From Corydoras sp. C115 (Eukaryota > Chordata > Actinopteri > Siluriformes > Callichthyidae), in NCBI GenBank assembly GCA_019802505.1, contig JAFMOC010000448.1, positions 1 to 64,000 of the forward strand: DNA of 64,000 nucleotides, read 5' to 3'. A model generated the notes under the pieces. That model did not search any database. It saw nothing but the letters and a program-made list of their open reading frames with translations, and had not been told where the DNA came from. Positions 45,641-56,630 of this stretch are shown one piece after another. The translations under genes were made by a program, and so were the position numbers. The stretch's first letter is position 1, and every line of letters starts with the position of its first letter.

Positions 45641-48600
45641 TCTCAGGGTTTGGTGATTCGGGGGGGGGGGGGGTGCAGAGTGAGGGGTGATGCAGGATCT
45701 CAGGGTTTGGTGAATTGGGGGGGGGGGGGGGTGCAGAGTGAGGGGTGATGCAGGATCTCGGGGTTTGGTGACTCGGGGGGGGGGGGGGGGGTGCAGAGTG
45801 AGGGGTGATGCAGGATCTCGGGGTTTGGTGAATCGGGGGGGGGGTGCAGAGTGAGGGGTGATGCAGGATCTCGGGGTTTGGTGAATCGGGGGGGGGGGGT
45901 GCAGAGTGAGGGGTGATGCAGGATCTCGGGGTTTGGTGATTCGGGGGGGGGGGGGGTGCAGAGTGAGGGGGTGATGCAGGATCTCGGGGTTTGGTGATTC
46001 GGGGGGGGGGGTGCAGAGTGAGGGGTGATGCAGGATCTCAGGGTTTGGTGATTCGGGGGGGGGGGGGGGGTGCAGAGTGAGGGGTGATGCAGGATCTCAG
46101 GGTTTGGTGAATCGGGGGGGGGGGGGTGCAGAGTGAGGGGTGATGCAGGATCTCAGGGTTTGGTGAATGGGGGGGGGGGTGCAGAGTGAGGGGTGATGCA
46201 GGATCTCGGGGTTTGGTGAATTGGGGGGGGGGGTGCAGAGTGAGGGGTGATGCAGGATCTCGGGGTTTGGTGATTCGGGGGGGGGGGGGTGCAGAGTGAG
46301 GGGTGATGCAGGATCTCAGGGTTTGGTGAATTGGGGGGGGGGTGCAGAGTGAGGGGTGATGCAGGATCTCGGGGTTTGGTGACTCGGGGGGGGGGGGGGG
46401 TGCAGAGTGAGGGGTGATGCAGGATCTCAGGGTTTGGTGATTCGGGGGGGGGGGTGCAGAGTGAGGGGTGATGCAGGATCTCAGGGTTTGGTGAATCGGG
46501 GGGGTGGTGCAGAGTGAGGGGTGATGCAGGATCTCGGGGTTTGGTGAATTGGGGGGGGGGGGTGCAGAGTGAGGGGTGATGCAGGATCTCAGGGTTTGGT
46601 GACTCGGGGGGGGGGGGGGGTGCAGAGTGAGGGGTGATGCAGGATCTCAGGGTTTGGTGAATCGGGGGGGGGGGGGTGCAGAGTGAGGGGTGATGCAGGA
46701 TCTCGGGGTTTGGTGAATCGGGGGGGGGGGGGGGTGCAGAGTGAGGGGTGATGCAGGATCTCGGGGTTTGGTGAATTGGGGGGGGGGGTGCAGAGTGAGG
46801 GGTGATGCAGGATCTCGGGGTTTGGTGATTCGGGGGGGGGGGGTGCAGAGTGAGGGGTGATGCAGGATCTCAGGGTTTGGTGAATCGGGGGGGTGGTGCA
46901 GAGTGAGGGGTGATGCAGGATCTCGGGGTTTGGTGAATTGGGGGGGGGGGGGGGGGTGCAGAGTGAGGGGTGATGCAGGATCTCAGGGTTTGGTGAATCG
47001 GGGGGGGGGGGTGCAGAGTGAGGGGTGATGCAGGATCTCGGGGTTTGTGAATCGGGGGGGTGGTGCAGAGTGAGGGGTGATGCAGGATCTCGGGGTTTGG
47101 TGAATTGGGGGGGGGGGTGCAGAGTGAGGGGTGATGCAGGATCTCGGGGTTTGGTGATTCGGGGGGGGGGTGCAGAGTGAGGGGTGATGCAGGATCCCAG
47201 GGTTTGGTGATTCGGGGGGGGGGGGTGCAGAGTGAGGGGTGATGCAGGATCTCGGGGTTTGGTGAATTGGGGGGGGGGGTGCAGAGTGAGGGGTGATGCA
47301 GGATCTCGGGGTTTGGTGATTCGGGGGGGGGGTGCAGAGTGAGGGGTGATGCAGGATCCCAGGGTTTGGTGATTCGGGGGGGGGGGGTGCAGAGTGAGGG
47401 GTGATGCAGGATCTCGGGGTTTGGTGATTCGGGGGGGGGGGGGTGCAGAGTGAGGGGTGATGCAGGATCTCAGGGTTTGGTGAATTGGGGGGGGGGTGCA
47501 GAGTGAGGGGTGATGCAGGATCTCAGGGTTTGGTGAATCGGGGGGGGGGGGTGCAGAGTGAGGGGTGATGCAGGATCTCGGGGTTTGGTGATTCGGGGGG
47601 GGGGGTGCAGAGTGAGGGGTGATGCAGGATCTCGGGGTTTGGTGAATTGGGGGGGGGGGTGCAGAGTGAGGGGTGATGCAGGATCTCAGGGTTTGGTGAT
47701 TCGGGGGGGGGGGGGGGGTGCAGAGTGAGGGGTGATGCAGGATCTCGGGGTTTGGTGATTCGGGGGGGGGGGTGCAGAGTGAGGGGTGATGCAGGATCTC
47801 GGGGTTTGGTGAATTGGGGGGGGGGTGCAGAGTGAGGGGTGATGCAGGATCTCAGGGTTTGGTGATTCGGGGGGGGGGGGGGTGCAGAGTGAGGGGTGAT
47901 GCAGGATCTCAGGGTTTGGTGAATTGGGGGGGGGGTGCAGAGTGAGGGGTGATGCAGGATCTCAGGGTTTGGTGACTCGGGGGGGGGGGGGGTGCAGAGT
48001 GAGGGGTGATGCAGGATCTCGGGGTTTGGTGAATTTGGGGGGGGGTGCAGAGTGAGGGGTGATGCAGGATCTCGGGGTTTGGTGAATTGGGGGGGGGGTG
48101 CAGAGTGAGGGGTGATGCAGGATCTCAGGGTTTGGTGAATTGGGGGGGGGGTGCAGAGTGAGGTGTGATGCAGGATCTCGGGGTTTGGTGATTCGGGGGG
48201 GGGGGGTGCAGAGTGAGGGGTGATGCAGGATCTCAGGGTTTGGTGATTCGGGGGGGGGGGTGCAGAGTGAGGGGTGATGCAGGATCTCAGGTTTTGGTGA
48301 TTCGGGGGGGGGGGTGCAGAGTGAGGGGTGATGCAGGATCTCGGGGTTTGGTGATTCGGGGGGGGGGTGCAGAGTGAGGGGTGATGCAGGATCTCGGGGT
48401 TTGGTGATTCGGGGGGGGGGGGGTGCAGAGTGAGGGGTGATGCAGGATCTCGGGGTTTGGTGATTCGGGGGGGGGGGGTGCAGAGTGAGGGGTGATGCAG
48501 GATCTCGGGGTTTGGTGATTCGGGGGGGGGGGGGTGCAGAGTGAGGGGTGATGCAGGATCTCAGGGTTTGGTGAATTGGGGGGGGGGGTGCAGAGTGAGG

Positions 48601-50316
48601 TGTGATGCAGGATCTCGGGGTTTGGTGATTCGGGGGGGGGGGGGGTGCAGAGTGAGGGGTGATGCAGGATCTCAGGGTTTGGTGAATCGGGGGGGGGGGG
48701 GTGCAGAGTGAGGGGTGATGCAGGATCTCAGGGTTTGGTGAATCGGGGGGGGGGGGTGCAGAGTGAGGGGTGATGCAGGATCTCAGGGTTTGGTGAATTG
48801 GGGGGGGGGGTGCAGAGTGAGGTGTGATGCAGGATCTCGGGGTTTGGTGATTCGGGGGGGGGGGGGGGTGCAGAGTGAGGGGTGATGCAGGATCTCAGGG
48901 TTTGGTGAATTGGGGGGGGGGGGGTGCAGAGTGAGGGGTGATGCAGGATCTCAGGGTTTGGTGAATTGGGGGGGGGGGTGCAGAGTGAGGTGTGATGCAG
49001 GATCTCGGGGTTTGGTGATTCGGGGGGGGGGGGGTGCAGAGTGAGGGGTGATGCAGGATCTCGGGGTTTGGTGATTCGGGGGGGGGGGGGGTGCAGAGTG
49101 AGGGGTGATGCAGGATCTCGGGGTTTGGTGAATTGGGGGGGGGGGTGCAGAGTGAGGGGTGATGCAGGATCTCAGGGTTTGGTGATTCGGGGGGGGGGGG
49201 GGGGGTGCAGAGTGAGGGGTGATGCAGGATCTCAGGGTTTGGTGAATTGGGGGGGGGGGTGCAGAGTGAGGGGTGATGCAGGATCTCAGGGTCTGGTGAC
49301 TCGGGGGGGGGGGGTGCAGAGTGAGGGGTGATGCAGGATCTCAGGGTTTGGTGATTCGGGGGGGGGGGTGCAGAGTGAGGGGTGATGCAGGATCTCGGGG
49401 TTTGGTGAATTGGGGGGGGGGGTGCAGAGTGAGGGGTGATGCAGGATCTCGGGGTTTGGTGACTCGGGGGGGGGGTGCAGAGTGAGGGGTGATGCAGGAT
49501 CTCGGGGTTTGGTGAATTGGGGGGGGGGGTGCAGAGTGAGGGGTGATGCAGGATCTCGGGGTTTGGTGATTCGGGGGGGGGGGTGCAGAGTGAGGGGTGA
49601 TGCAGGATCTCAGGGTTTGGTGAATTGGGGGGGGGGGTGCAGAGTGAGGTGTGATGCAGGATCTCGGGGTTTGGTGATTCGGGGGGGGGGGGTGCAGAGT
49701 GAGGGGTGATGCAGGATCTCAGGGTTTGGTGATTCGGGGGGGGGGGGTGCAGAGTGAGGGGTGATGCAGGATCTCAGGTTTTGGTGATTCGGGGGGGGGG
49801 GGTGCAGAGTGAGGGGTGATGCAGGATCTCGGGGTTTGGTGATTCGGGGGGGGGGGGGTGCAGAGTGAGGGGTGATGCAGGATCTCAGGGTTTGGTGAAT
49901 CGGGGGGGGGGGGTGCAGAGTGAGGGGTGATGCAGGATCTCGGGGTTTGGTGATTCGGGGGGGGGGGTGCAGAGTGAGGGGTGATGCAGGATCTCAGGGT
50001 TTGGTGAATCGGGGGGGGGGGGTGCAGAGTGAGGGGTGATGCAGGATCTCGGGGTTTGGTGATTCGGGGGGGGGGGTGCAGAGTGAGGGGTGATGCAGGA
50101 TCTCGGGGTTTGGTGAATTGGGGGGGGGGTGCAGAGTGAGGGGTGATGCAGGATCTCGGGGTTTGGTGAATTGGGGGGGGGGTGCAGAGTGAGGGGTGAT
50201 GCAGGATCTCAGGGTTTGGTGATTCGGGGGGGGGGGGGGGGGGGGGTGCAGAGTGAGGGGTGATGCAGGATCTCGGGGTTTGGTGAATTGGGGGGGGGGT
50301 GCAGAGTGAGGGGTGA
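45641..50316. repeat. 4.7-kb G-run minisatellite, about 80 copies
   Basis: The unit has a constant 43-bp part beginning TGCAGAGTGAGGGGTGATGC and ending GGTTTGGTGATTC (or AATTG, AATCG, ACTCG). This is followed by a plus-strand G run of variable length, about 7 to 20. Each unit also holds GGGG and often a second GGGG, so every copy can form a G-quadruplex. G-run lengths should be treated as uncertain. Confidence 0.97.
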
Positions 50317-51134
50317 AGGTGATGGTTGCAGTGTTGGTGTATCTCAGCAGGTTTGTGGATGCTCGCAGGGCTTCGTTGAGGCTGCTGGAGCTGATGACCA
50401 TCGAATGCAGGTGTTTTGAGCCAACTTTTATTAGAGAGGACTTTAAAAGCCGAAGTGGAAACGACCTTTCTGTTTCTATACCCAAATGTCCAGCAACATT
50501 GTTCCTTCATCATCATCGTCATCATCGTCACTCTGTTTAAGAGATTAGTCTGAGATTTCTGAATGGTGAACTTTCTTTATTCTTCATCAGTTTTAATCTC
50601 AGGACCGGATGCTGTTAATCAGGAGGTTTTGTCACAGATGACCTTTTCACGTCGTGGTGTGAAGCTCATGAGGAAACAGACGCTCAGGCTTTCAGATGAA
50701 CAAACATGCTGGATATTAGTTTATATGAGTTTAAGAGAGATGTTCTGAAGCAGGGCTGCTGTTCCGTTTGTGCTGATCATCGGCGGCTGTTGATCAGATC
50801 CATGATGTTCTCATATCTGATCATTCAGTTTAAGATCAAATCTAAATGGACTTTCTAGGGTTAGGGTGAGACACTCTGACTGTGCTGAAGATCAGACGAG
50901 ACTTATAGAATAAAGGGTTTATTTTAATAACACTCTGTTTAATATGAATGTTAGTTCTGTTAATATAATCTAAAAATAATCTGAGATCACAGATATTACA
51001 GCTGCAGCATCTTCATACTGAACTCTAACCTTACGCTTACCAAGTTAAATTTAATTCTTTATATTTAGTTTGAAGTTAATGGACATTATTATCTGTTATA
51101 AACAGAGTCATCACCTCATTATGAATCTTATATA
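50317..51134. other. Unique intronic DNA, no gene seen
   Basis: Short CATCATCGT repeats at 50508-50529. No exon recognised. Confidence 0.4.
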
Positions 51135-51610
51135 GAAGTAATAATAATAATAATAATACATTTTATTTCATAGGCGCCTTTCTGACACTCAAGGACACCT
51201 TACAGTTTACAATTGGATATAAAAAAAAATAATGATAATAATAATAATAAATAAAATAATAAATTATGACAACATTAAAACAATTTAACAAAAGAAGACA
51301 GAATAAAACAATTATAGGGCATATGCAGTTTAAAAAAGATGTGTTTTCAATGAGGACATGAATAGTGAGGGTGAGTCTATGTTCCGAATGTGTGGTGGTA
51401 GAGAATTCCAGAGAGGAGGTGCTGAAAAGTGTAGAATTATACAAACTTATAACAAATACATTACAAATTATAATCTAAATTCTACATTTGAACTGATGGA
51501 CTCGATCGAGGTGTTGGGTCCTATCCCTCACGTCTTTGGGAGGCTTGGTGGTGTCAGGATCACGTGGTTCAATCAGACTTTTAGTTTTAAATGTCTTTCA
51601 GTAACTTAGA
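51135..51610. mobile_element. Teleost interspersed repeat, class uncertain
   Basis: (ATA)n followed by ACATTTTATTTCATAGGCGC and TTTCTGACACTCAAGGACAC, then an A-rich stretch. Next comes AAAAAGATGTGTTTTCAATG and an AGAATTCCAGAGAGGAGGTG segment. This order of words is common in fish genomes as a dispersed repeat. I cannot assign it to LINE, SINE or DNA class with certainty. Confidence 0.5.
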
Positions 51611-51754
51611 TCTAAAGAGAGCATCCTGTTCACAAACGTCTCAGAAACTCCGGAAAAAACTGGTTTAGGATTCGAGGGGTAAGCAACATGTGGGCAGGGT
51701 TCTCCATGCTTCATCTGATCACTGCATATTATGAACCCTCACTGTCGCTTTAGC

Positions 51755-51845
51755 ATGTTCTTTGGAAGTTCAGTCTTAGAACTCTGTGAAGCTGCTTTAA
51801 GATGATGTATTATTTTATAAAGTGCTTTAGAAAGAAAGCTGAAGT
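51755..51845 (+). mobile_element. Possible LINE 3' end fragment
   Basis: CTGTGAAGCTGCTTTAAGAT followed by a TTATAAAGTGCTTTAGAAAG word resembles the 3' ends of common teleost LINE-like repeats. Weak evidence. Confidence 0.3.
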
Positions 51846-52399
51846 GTGGGTTCTCTTTGTTTGTTTGTGTAGCGCACCATGTTGATGATGAAATGATGAC
51901 CTTTACATTTAGATGTTCTGGCTGAGGTGGCGCTGTGTGAATGTGAGACATGTTGGGTATTTTGGGAGGTTGGTGCAGGTGGCGTGTTCAGTTAACAGTG
52001 ATGATGAATTTAAATGGAGCAGTTCGAGCAGCGAGGCCTGTACGCATTAATATCAGCAATCTGTAAGAAAATCTGCTGACACAGCCAAACACAATGACAG
52101 AACGTCATGTAGAACCACCGGCGGCTCACAGTCTGAGCTTCCAGACTTACAGAGACATACAGCTGCATCTCCCTTTAAAACTAAACTGAAAAAGTAAAGA
52201 ATAATCAATCAATTAGTTTTCCTTAATGAGAGACCAACTTTAAACTAAAGGTTTTAATGAATCAGTGCTGCTTTGAATTTTTCTGGATCTCTGGATCTCT
52301 GGATCTCTGGATCTGGCCCCTCTGACCTTCAGTCTAGATTTTAAAACGAACTCTGACTCGTTCTCTACGTGATGAATGTCTCCTGGTGGTTCCACCTCA
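51846..52399. other. Unique DNA
   Basis: A GGATCTCT four-copy run lies at 52281-52313. Nothing else recognised. Confidence 0.4.
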
Positions 52400-52525
52400 C
52401 CGTGGTTCTAACTCTGACTCTGTTGGGTTCTCCACTGATCAACAGTGGAACCTTCTTCATAACTCTGAGTCTCTGAGCATCTGTAAGAAACATCTGAAAA
52501 CACATCTATTACATTCATAATGACG
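52400..52525 (+). mobile_element. Possible LINE ORF2 C-terminal relic
   Basis: A short frame ending LSICKKHLKTHLLHS-stop (about 52470-52520) resembles the Lys/Leu-rich tail (FKxxLKTHLF type) found at the C-terminus of many fish non-LTR retrotransposon proteins. Upstream coding sequence is decayed. Tentative. Confidence 0.3.
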
Positions 52526-52598
52526 GGATAGGATCATGATCAGTTTGGGATTCTGAATGAATTAATTAATTAATGTTAATGTAAATAGAGAAGTGTAA

Positions 52599-52928
52599 AT
52601 GATTGGTTGTATGTTGGATGTTCTCTGATGCTGATTGGTTGTATGTTGGATGTTCTCTGATGCTGATTGGTTGTATGTTGGATGTTCTCTGATGCTGATT
52701 GGTTGTATGTTGGATGTTCTCTGATGCTGATTGGTTGTATGTTGGATGTTCTCTGATGCTGATTGGTTGTATGTTGGATGTTCTCTGATGCTGATTGGTT
52801 GTATGTTGGATGTTCTCTGATGCTGATTGGTTGTATGTTGTATGTTCTCTGATGTTGATTGGTTATATGTTGGATGTTCTCTGATGTTGATTGGTTATAT
52901 GTTGGATGTTCTCTGATGCTGATTGGTT
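52599..52928. repeat. 32-bp minisatellite carrying tandem NF-Y (CCAAT) sites
   Basis: The unit begins CTGATTGGTTGTATGTTGGA and ends TGTTCTCTGATG; 10-11 copies. Eight have CTGATTGGTT, a perfect inverted NF-Y consensus (52631, 52663, 52695, 52727, 52759, 52791, 52823, 52919), and three have one base changed (52599, 52855, 52887). Spacing is exactly 32 bp. Confidence 0.93.
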
Positions 52929-53420
52929 CTCTCGGTGTGCTCTCAGTATCTCAGCTGTGTGTTTTGGTTGGCAGTAGATCTGCAGATGAACGGGGTTGGT
53001 GGAGGTGACTGTGGGTGGGTTCTGTTGTTGTGTTGGTTTGTTCAGACTGAAGCTGATTAAAGGTTATTTACAGAGTGGATTTAAATCATAGTGAATAATT
53101 AGTGAATAATTAGTGAATAATTAGTGAATAGTTAGTGAATAATTAGTGAATAATTAGTGGGTCATTTACAGAGATGTGTTTTTTGTCTGGAACACTGTTA
53201 GTCTATGTCCACTAAAGCACTTTAATGTCTGCTCTTTGTTGCTAATTAAATGGATGAGGGTCATTGTGCCTTTCTGATCGTGCTGATGAGGAAGACCTCT
53301 GTGGTGGACGGTGCGCTGTGTCTCTGTGGACAGGGTTCATCCTCAGAACCTCGTCTTCATCACCGACTCTTCAACCTGCAGAACACGATGCAGTTATATC
53401 AGTGTGCATGCACCTGCAAA
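52929..53420. other. Unique DNA with 11-bp repeat
   Basis: AGTGAATAATT repeated six times at 53090-53158; otherwise nothing recognised. Confidence 0.6.
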
Positions 53421-53421
53421 C

Positions 53422-53456
<35 letters not shown>
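53421..53456. repeat. (GT)n microsatellite
   Basis: About 17 GT units. Confidence 0.96.
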
Positions 53457-53457
<1 letters not shown>

Positions 53458-53719
53458 AGATAACCTGTTTGGACTGGGTTCTGTCGTTGGCCCTGCAGGC
53501 GTTAGGGTTATGTTGGACACGGCGGGCCCATGTTCTGCCTTCCCTGCCGCGGCGTCTCAAACAAATGATTTTAATACAAAATAAAAGTCATCACGTCCAG
53601 ACTTCCTGTAATGAATTTGATGTAAATGTAGACGTCTGAATCTTGTTTAAGTGTAAGATGGTGTTTTATCTGAAGTCTGAGCTCTTCTGATGTCACGCCC
53701 TCTGTTATGATCCGGGAGG

Positions 53720-53720
<1 letters not shown>

Positions 53721-53778
<58 letters not shown>
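53721..53778. repeat. (GT)n microsatellite
   Basis: About 29 GT units; a CA run at 53859-53898 lies 80 bp downstream in the inverse sense. Confidence 0.97.
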
Positions 53779-53781
<3 letters not shown>

Positions 53782-53858
53782 ACACAAGATTAGATCTGAA
53801 TGAACCCAGCGTTTGCATTTTATTCATTCTGAAGTCATTCTGATTCAGCTCAAATGCA

Positions 53859-53859
53859 G

Positions 53860-53892
<33 letters not shown>

Positions 53893-53898
53893 ACACTC
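53859..53898. repeat. (CA)n microsatellite
   Basis: About 18 CA units with one TC interruption. Confidence 0.95.
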
Positions 53899-54501
53899 TC
53901 AGTTGTCAGTGTGCTCTGTAACCTGCAGTTGGTCACTCAGCGGTCACTCACAGAGCAGCGTCATGGTTACACACCGGAACCTTTTTCCACAAAGTCGATG
54001 TTTTAATCTTCTGTTTGTCACAAACATCAAAGCAGAATACTGAAGTCTTGATTGATTAATTTTATTCATTAATTTCTGTCCCGTACATTAGGATGATTAA
54101 TTAGAGAGCAGTGTTGACGAGTGTTTATCAGAGTGTTTGATGTCTGTCAGGACCTGAGAGGATGAGCGGGCGTGGCCGTCTTCATTAACGACATCAGCGC
54201 TCACACGCTATACTGAGATATTAAAAAAGAAAGTCAAGCTTTAAATGTTTAAGGTGATGTTTCTCTTGTGTGTATAAAGTTAAATAATGCAGAGCTCCAG
54301 TCACCTGAGTGGGCGGGGCAGTCACCTCATCCAGCATACAGCTCAGATCCTGGACCTTCCTTTAGAAGATCCAAAGTTCTATTTTTAATGAATTAAATCA
54401 AATTACATTTTAAACAATTCTCATATGATGCAGTTTTTTTATATAACTTTTCTAGATTCATTTTCCTCAATTTCATTAGAGTCCACACTGCAAACAGGAC
54501 G
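53899..54501. other. Unique DNA, no gene seen
   Basis: No exon or element recognised. Confidence 0.4.
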
Positions 54502-54743
54502 AGGGACATGCAGACACTGAGGGACATGCAGACACTGAGGGACATGCAGACACTGAGGGACATGCAGACACTGAGGGACATGCAGACACTGAGGAACATG
54601 CAGACACTGAGGGACATGCAGACACTGAGGGACATGCAGACACTGAGGGACATGCAGACACTGAGGGACATGCAGACACTGAGGAACATGCAGACACTGA
54701 GGGACATGCAGACACTGAGGGACATGCAGACACTGAGGAACAT
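54502..54743. repeat. 18-bp minisatellite, 13 copies
   Basis: AGGGACATGCAGACACTG units with a GAACATG variant in about every fifth copy. The length 18 is divisible by 3, so frames read as 6-residue repeats (MQTLRD on plus); not a gene. Confidence 0.96.
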
Positions 54744-54789
54744 GGTTTTGGTGTGAGAACTGATGGCTTCTCTCTTCACCCCACACCCT

Positions 54790-55040
54790 CTGTAGATTAA
54801 ATGGAATTGGAAGCACATGGCCGCAGCTCGGAGTCGGCGCTTGTTAAAGCTGAAAGCTTGCCTCGCTGGTAATTTGCTTTTAATAAAAGTGTCTGCCAAG
54901 TGAATAAATGCAGATGTAAAATGTAATGAGCTGCAGCACGTCCCATGGAGCAGTTTAAGTGAGGAATCCCTTGTTTAATTAACAACTCGGAGCCATTTTC
55001 AGATTAAAAAGAGACAGATTAGGGTCAGATTAAAGCCCTC
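54790..55040. promoter_or_regulatory. Candidate conserved intronic element
   Basis: Repeat-free, with words typical of conserved noncoding DNA: CTGGTAATTTGCTTTTAATA, GAATAAATGCAGATGTAAAA, CTTGTTTAATTAACAACTCG, CATTTTCAGATTAAAAAGAG. Likely in wscd1 intron 1 if the exon model holds. Confidence 0.33.
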
Positions 55041-55302
55041 TGAGTGAAAGAGCGCCTCCTCTGTCTGCCCAGTGTTTAAAAACAAAAATCATTTTATATA
55101 GATTTGGAATTTGGACGATTATCTGTTACTCATCTAATAACAGTGATGAATGGAAAGTTGTGTAGTTTTGGAGGGCGTGGTAGTTCAGGGGTCAGATTAA
55201 TGTGGACCTTCGAGCAAAACCCTGTTCTACCCTCAGCTCATCCTTTGGCTCAACTTTAAGTGTTAAAGAGGCATCTTGTTTTATTTTGTATGTTCAGAGC
55301 TT

Positions 55303-55344
55303 ATTATTATTATTATTATTAATATTATTATTATTATTAATTAT
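55303..55344. repeat. (ATT)n microsatellite
   Basis: About 12 ATT units directly before a SINE. Confidence 0.93.
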
Positions 55345-55690
55345 GGGTGGCACGGTGGCTTAGTGGTTTAGCATGTTCTCCTCTCAGCACTAGGGATTCC
55401 TGGTTCGAATCCCCATCTGGGTGGAGTTTCCATGTTCTTCCCGTGTCCGCGTGGGTTTCCTCCGGGTTCTCCGGTTTCCTCCCGCAGTCCAAAAACATGG
55501 ATCAAGGTCAATTGAGTTTTCCAAATTGAGTGTGTTTGAGTAAGTGTGTGCCCGGCGATAGATTGGCATCCTGTCCTGGGTCTATCTGCTCAGTACCTGA
55601 AACGTTCTCAACTGGATGGGCATGGGGAACCCCCCCCCCCCCGCGATCCTAATACAGGATAAAGCTGGAGATAATAAATGAATTAATTAT
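55345..55690 (+). mobile_element. Near full-length tRNA-derived SINE
   Basis: The head GGGTGGCACGGTGGCTTAGT and perfect B box GGTTCGAATCC are followed by the full family body, including CCAAAAACATGGATCAAGGT. It has a poly-C patch at 55630-55642 and the tail AGGATAAAGCTGGAGATAAT. The GT stretch is short here (GAGTGTGTTTGAGTAAGTG). Confidence 0.9.
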
Positions 55691-56630
55691 TATTATGCTT
55701 AAGATTGTTCTTAAGATTGATTAAGATTGTTGTTTATGGGACATTTGAAGTTCTCCTGTCTGCAGCAGTGAGGAACTGTTTTGGTTGAATAATGGTTTCT
55801 TAAGCATTGCTGAGGGTCCTGCATTCTCATCAGCGGTTCTCGCTTTGCTCCACATCAGCTGTGATTTCTACACATTCCCCAAAACCTTTAAAGATATTAC
55901 ACAGAGACGGTGAAGGACATGATTTATTTGCACGTCTGCACTGAGAGGTCTTCCATTCAATCTGATTTCAAATACAACACCGTGACGTGGAACCCCCACA
56001 GGAGACGATTCTAATGTGGAGAACAGGTTACTTGTTGTCAGTGGAATATTCAGCTTCATGGCAGGTGGCCTGGTTTCCTTCTGTAAGGAATTTGCATGTT
56101 CTTCTCTTTTGGGACCTTCAGTTTTCTTTAACACTCTAAAGACATGTAAATCAGGCAAACAGTGGGTTCTGAAGTTCCCCTGGTGGTGGATCATCGACAC
56201 TGGAACTGTTTCATCTACACATGTACCCATACTCACTGTGGTTGTCCCAAACATCTGCTCTGAATAAAGTTCTAAACCCACTTCAGCACAAACACCAACC
56301 CTGTCTGTGGAATGCTGCCTTCACTTAACGCTCATTTTTAATTAATGAGTGATTTAACGTGAGCTGCAGTCCTTTGATCTAATGTTCAGAATAAGAAATG
56401 TCCTTAGAACTGAACCTGTCTGTGTCCATGCGCCTCATCATGCTAAATACAATCAGAACGGGAATGCAGGGAACGGAAGAGCATGACCCGGTTCCTGACC
56501 GTACATTAGTGCTGGACTGTGAGTGTGGGATCTGACCTCATTTAAAGCTCTGTGAGAGGACAACCCAGAGTCTCCATCAATAGGACAGTTTTACAGAAAC
56601 GTGGAACCACCACACGCTGATGTGGGTTTA
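55691..56630. other. Unique intronic DNA, no gene seen
   Basis: 56320-56460 (GCTCATTTTTAATTAATGAG and neighbours) is conserved-looking and includes an inverted ATTAAT core. No exon recognised. Confidence 0.35.

Noticed and set aside
49041..50531. Open frames in the G-run array on both strands
   Set aside because: Appear only where G-run lengths happen to keep the frame; neighbouring copies break it.
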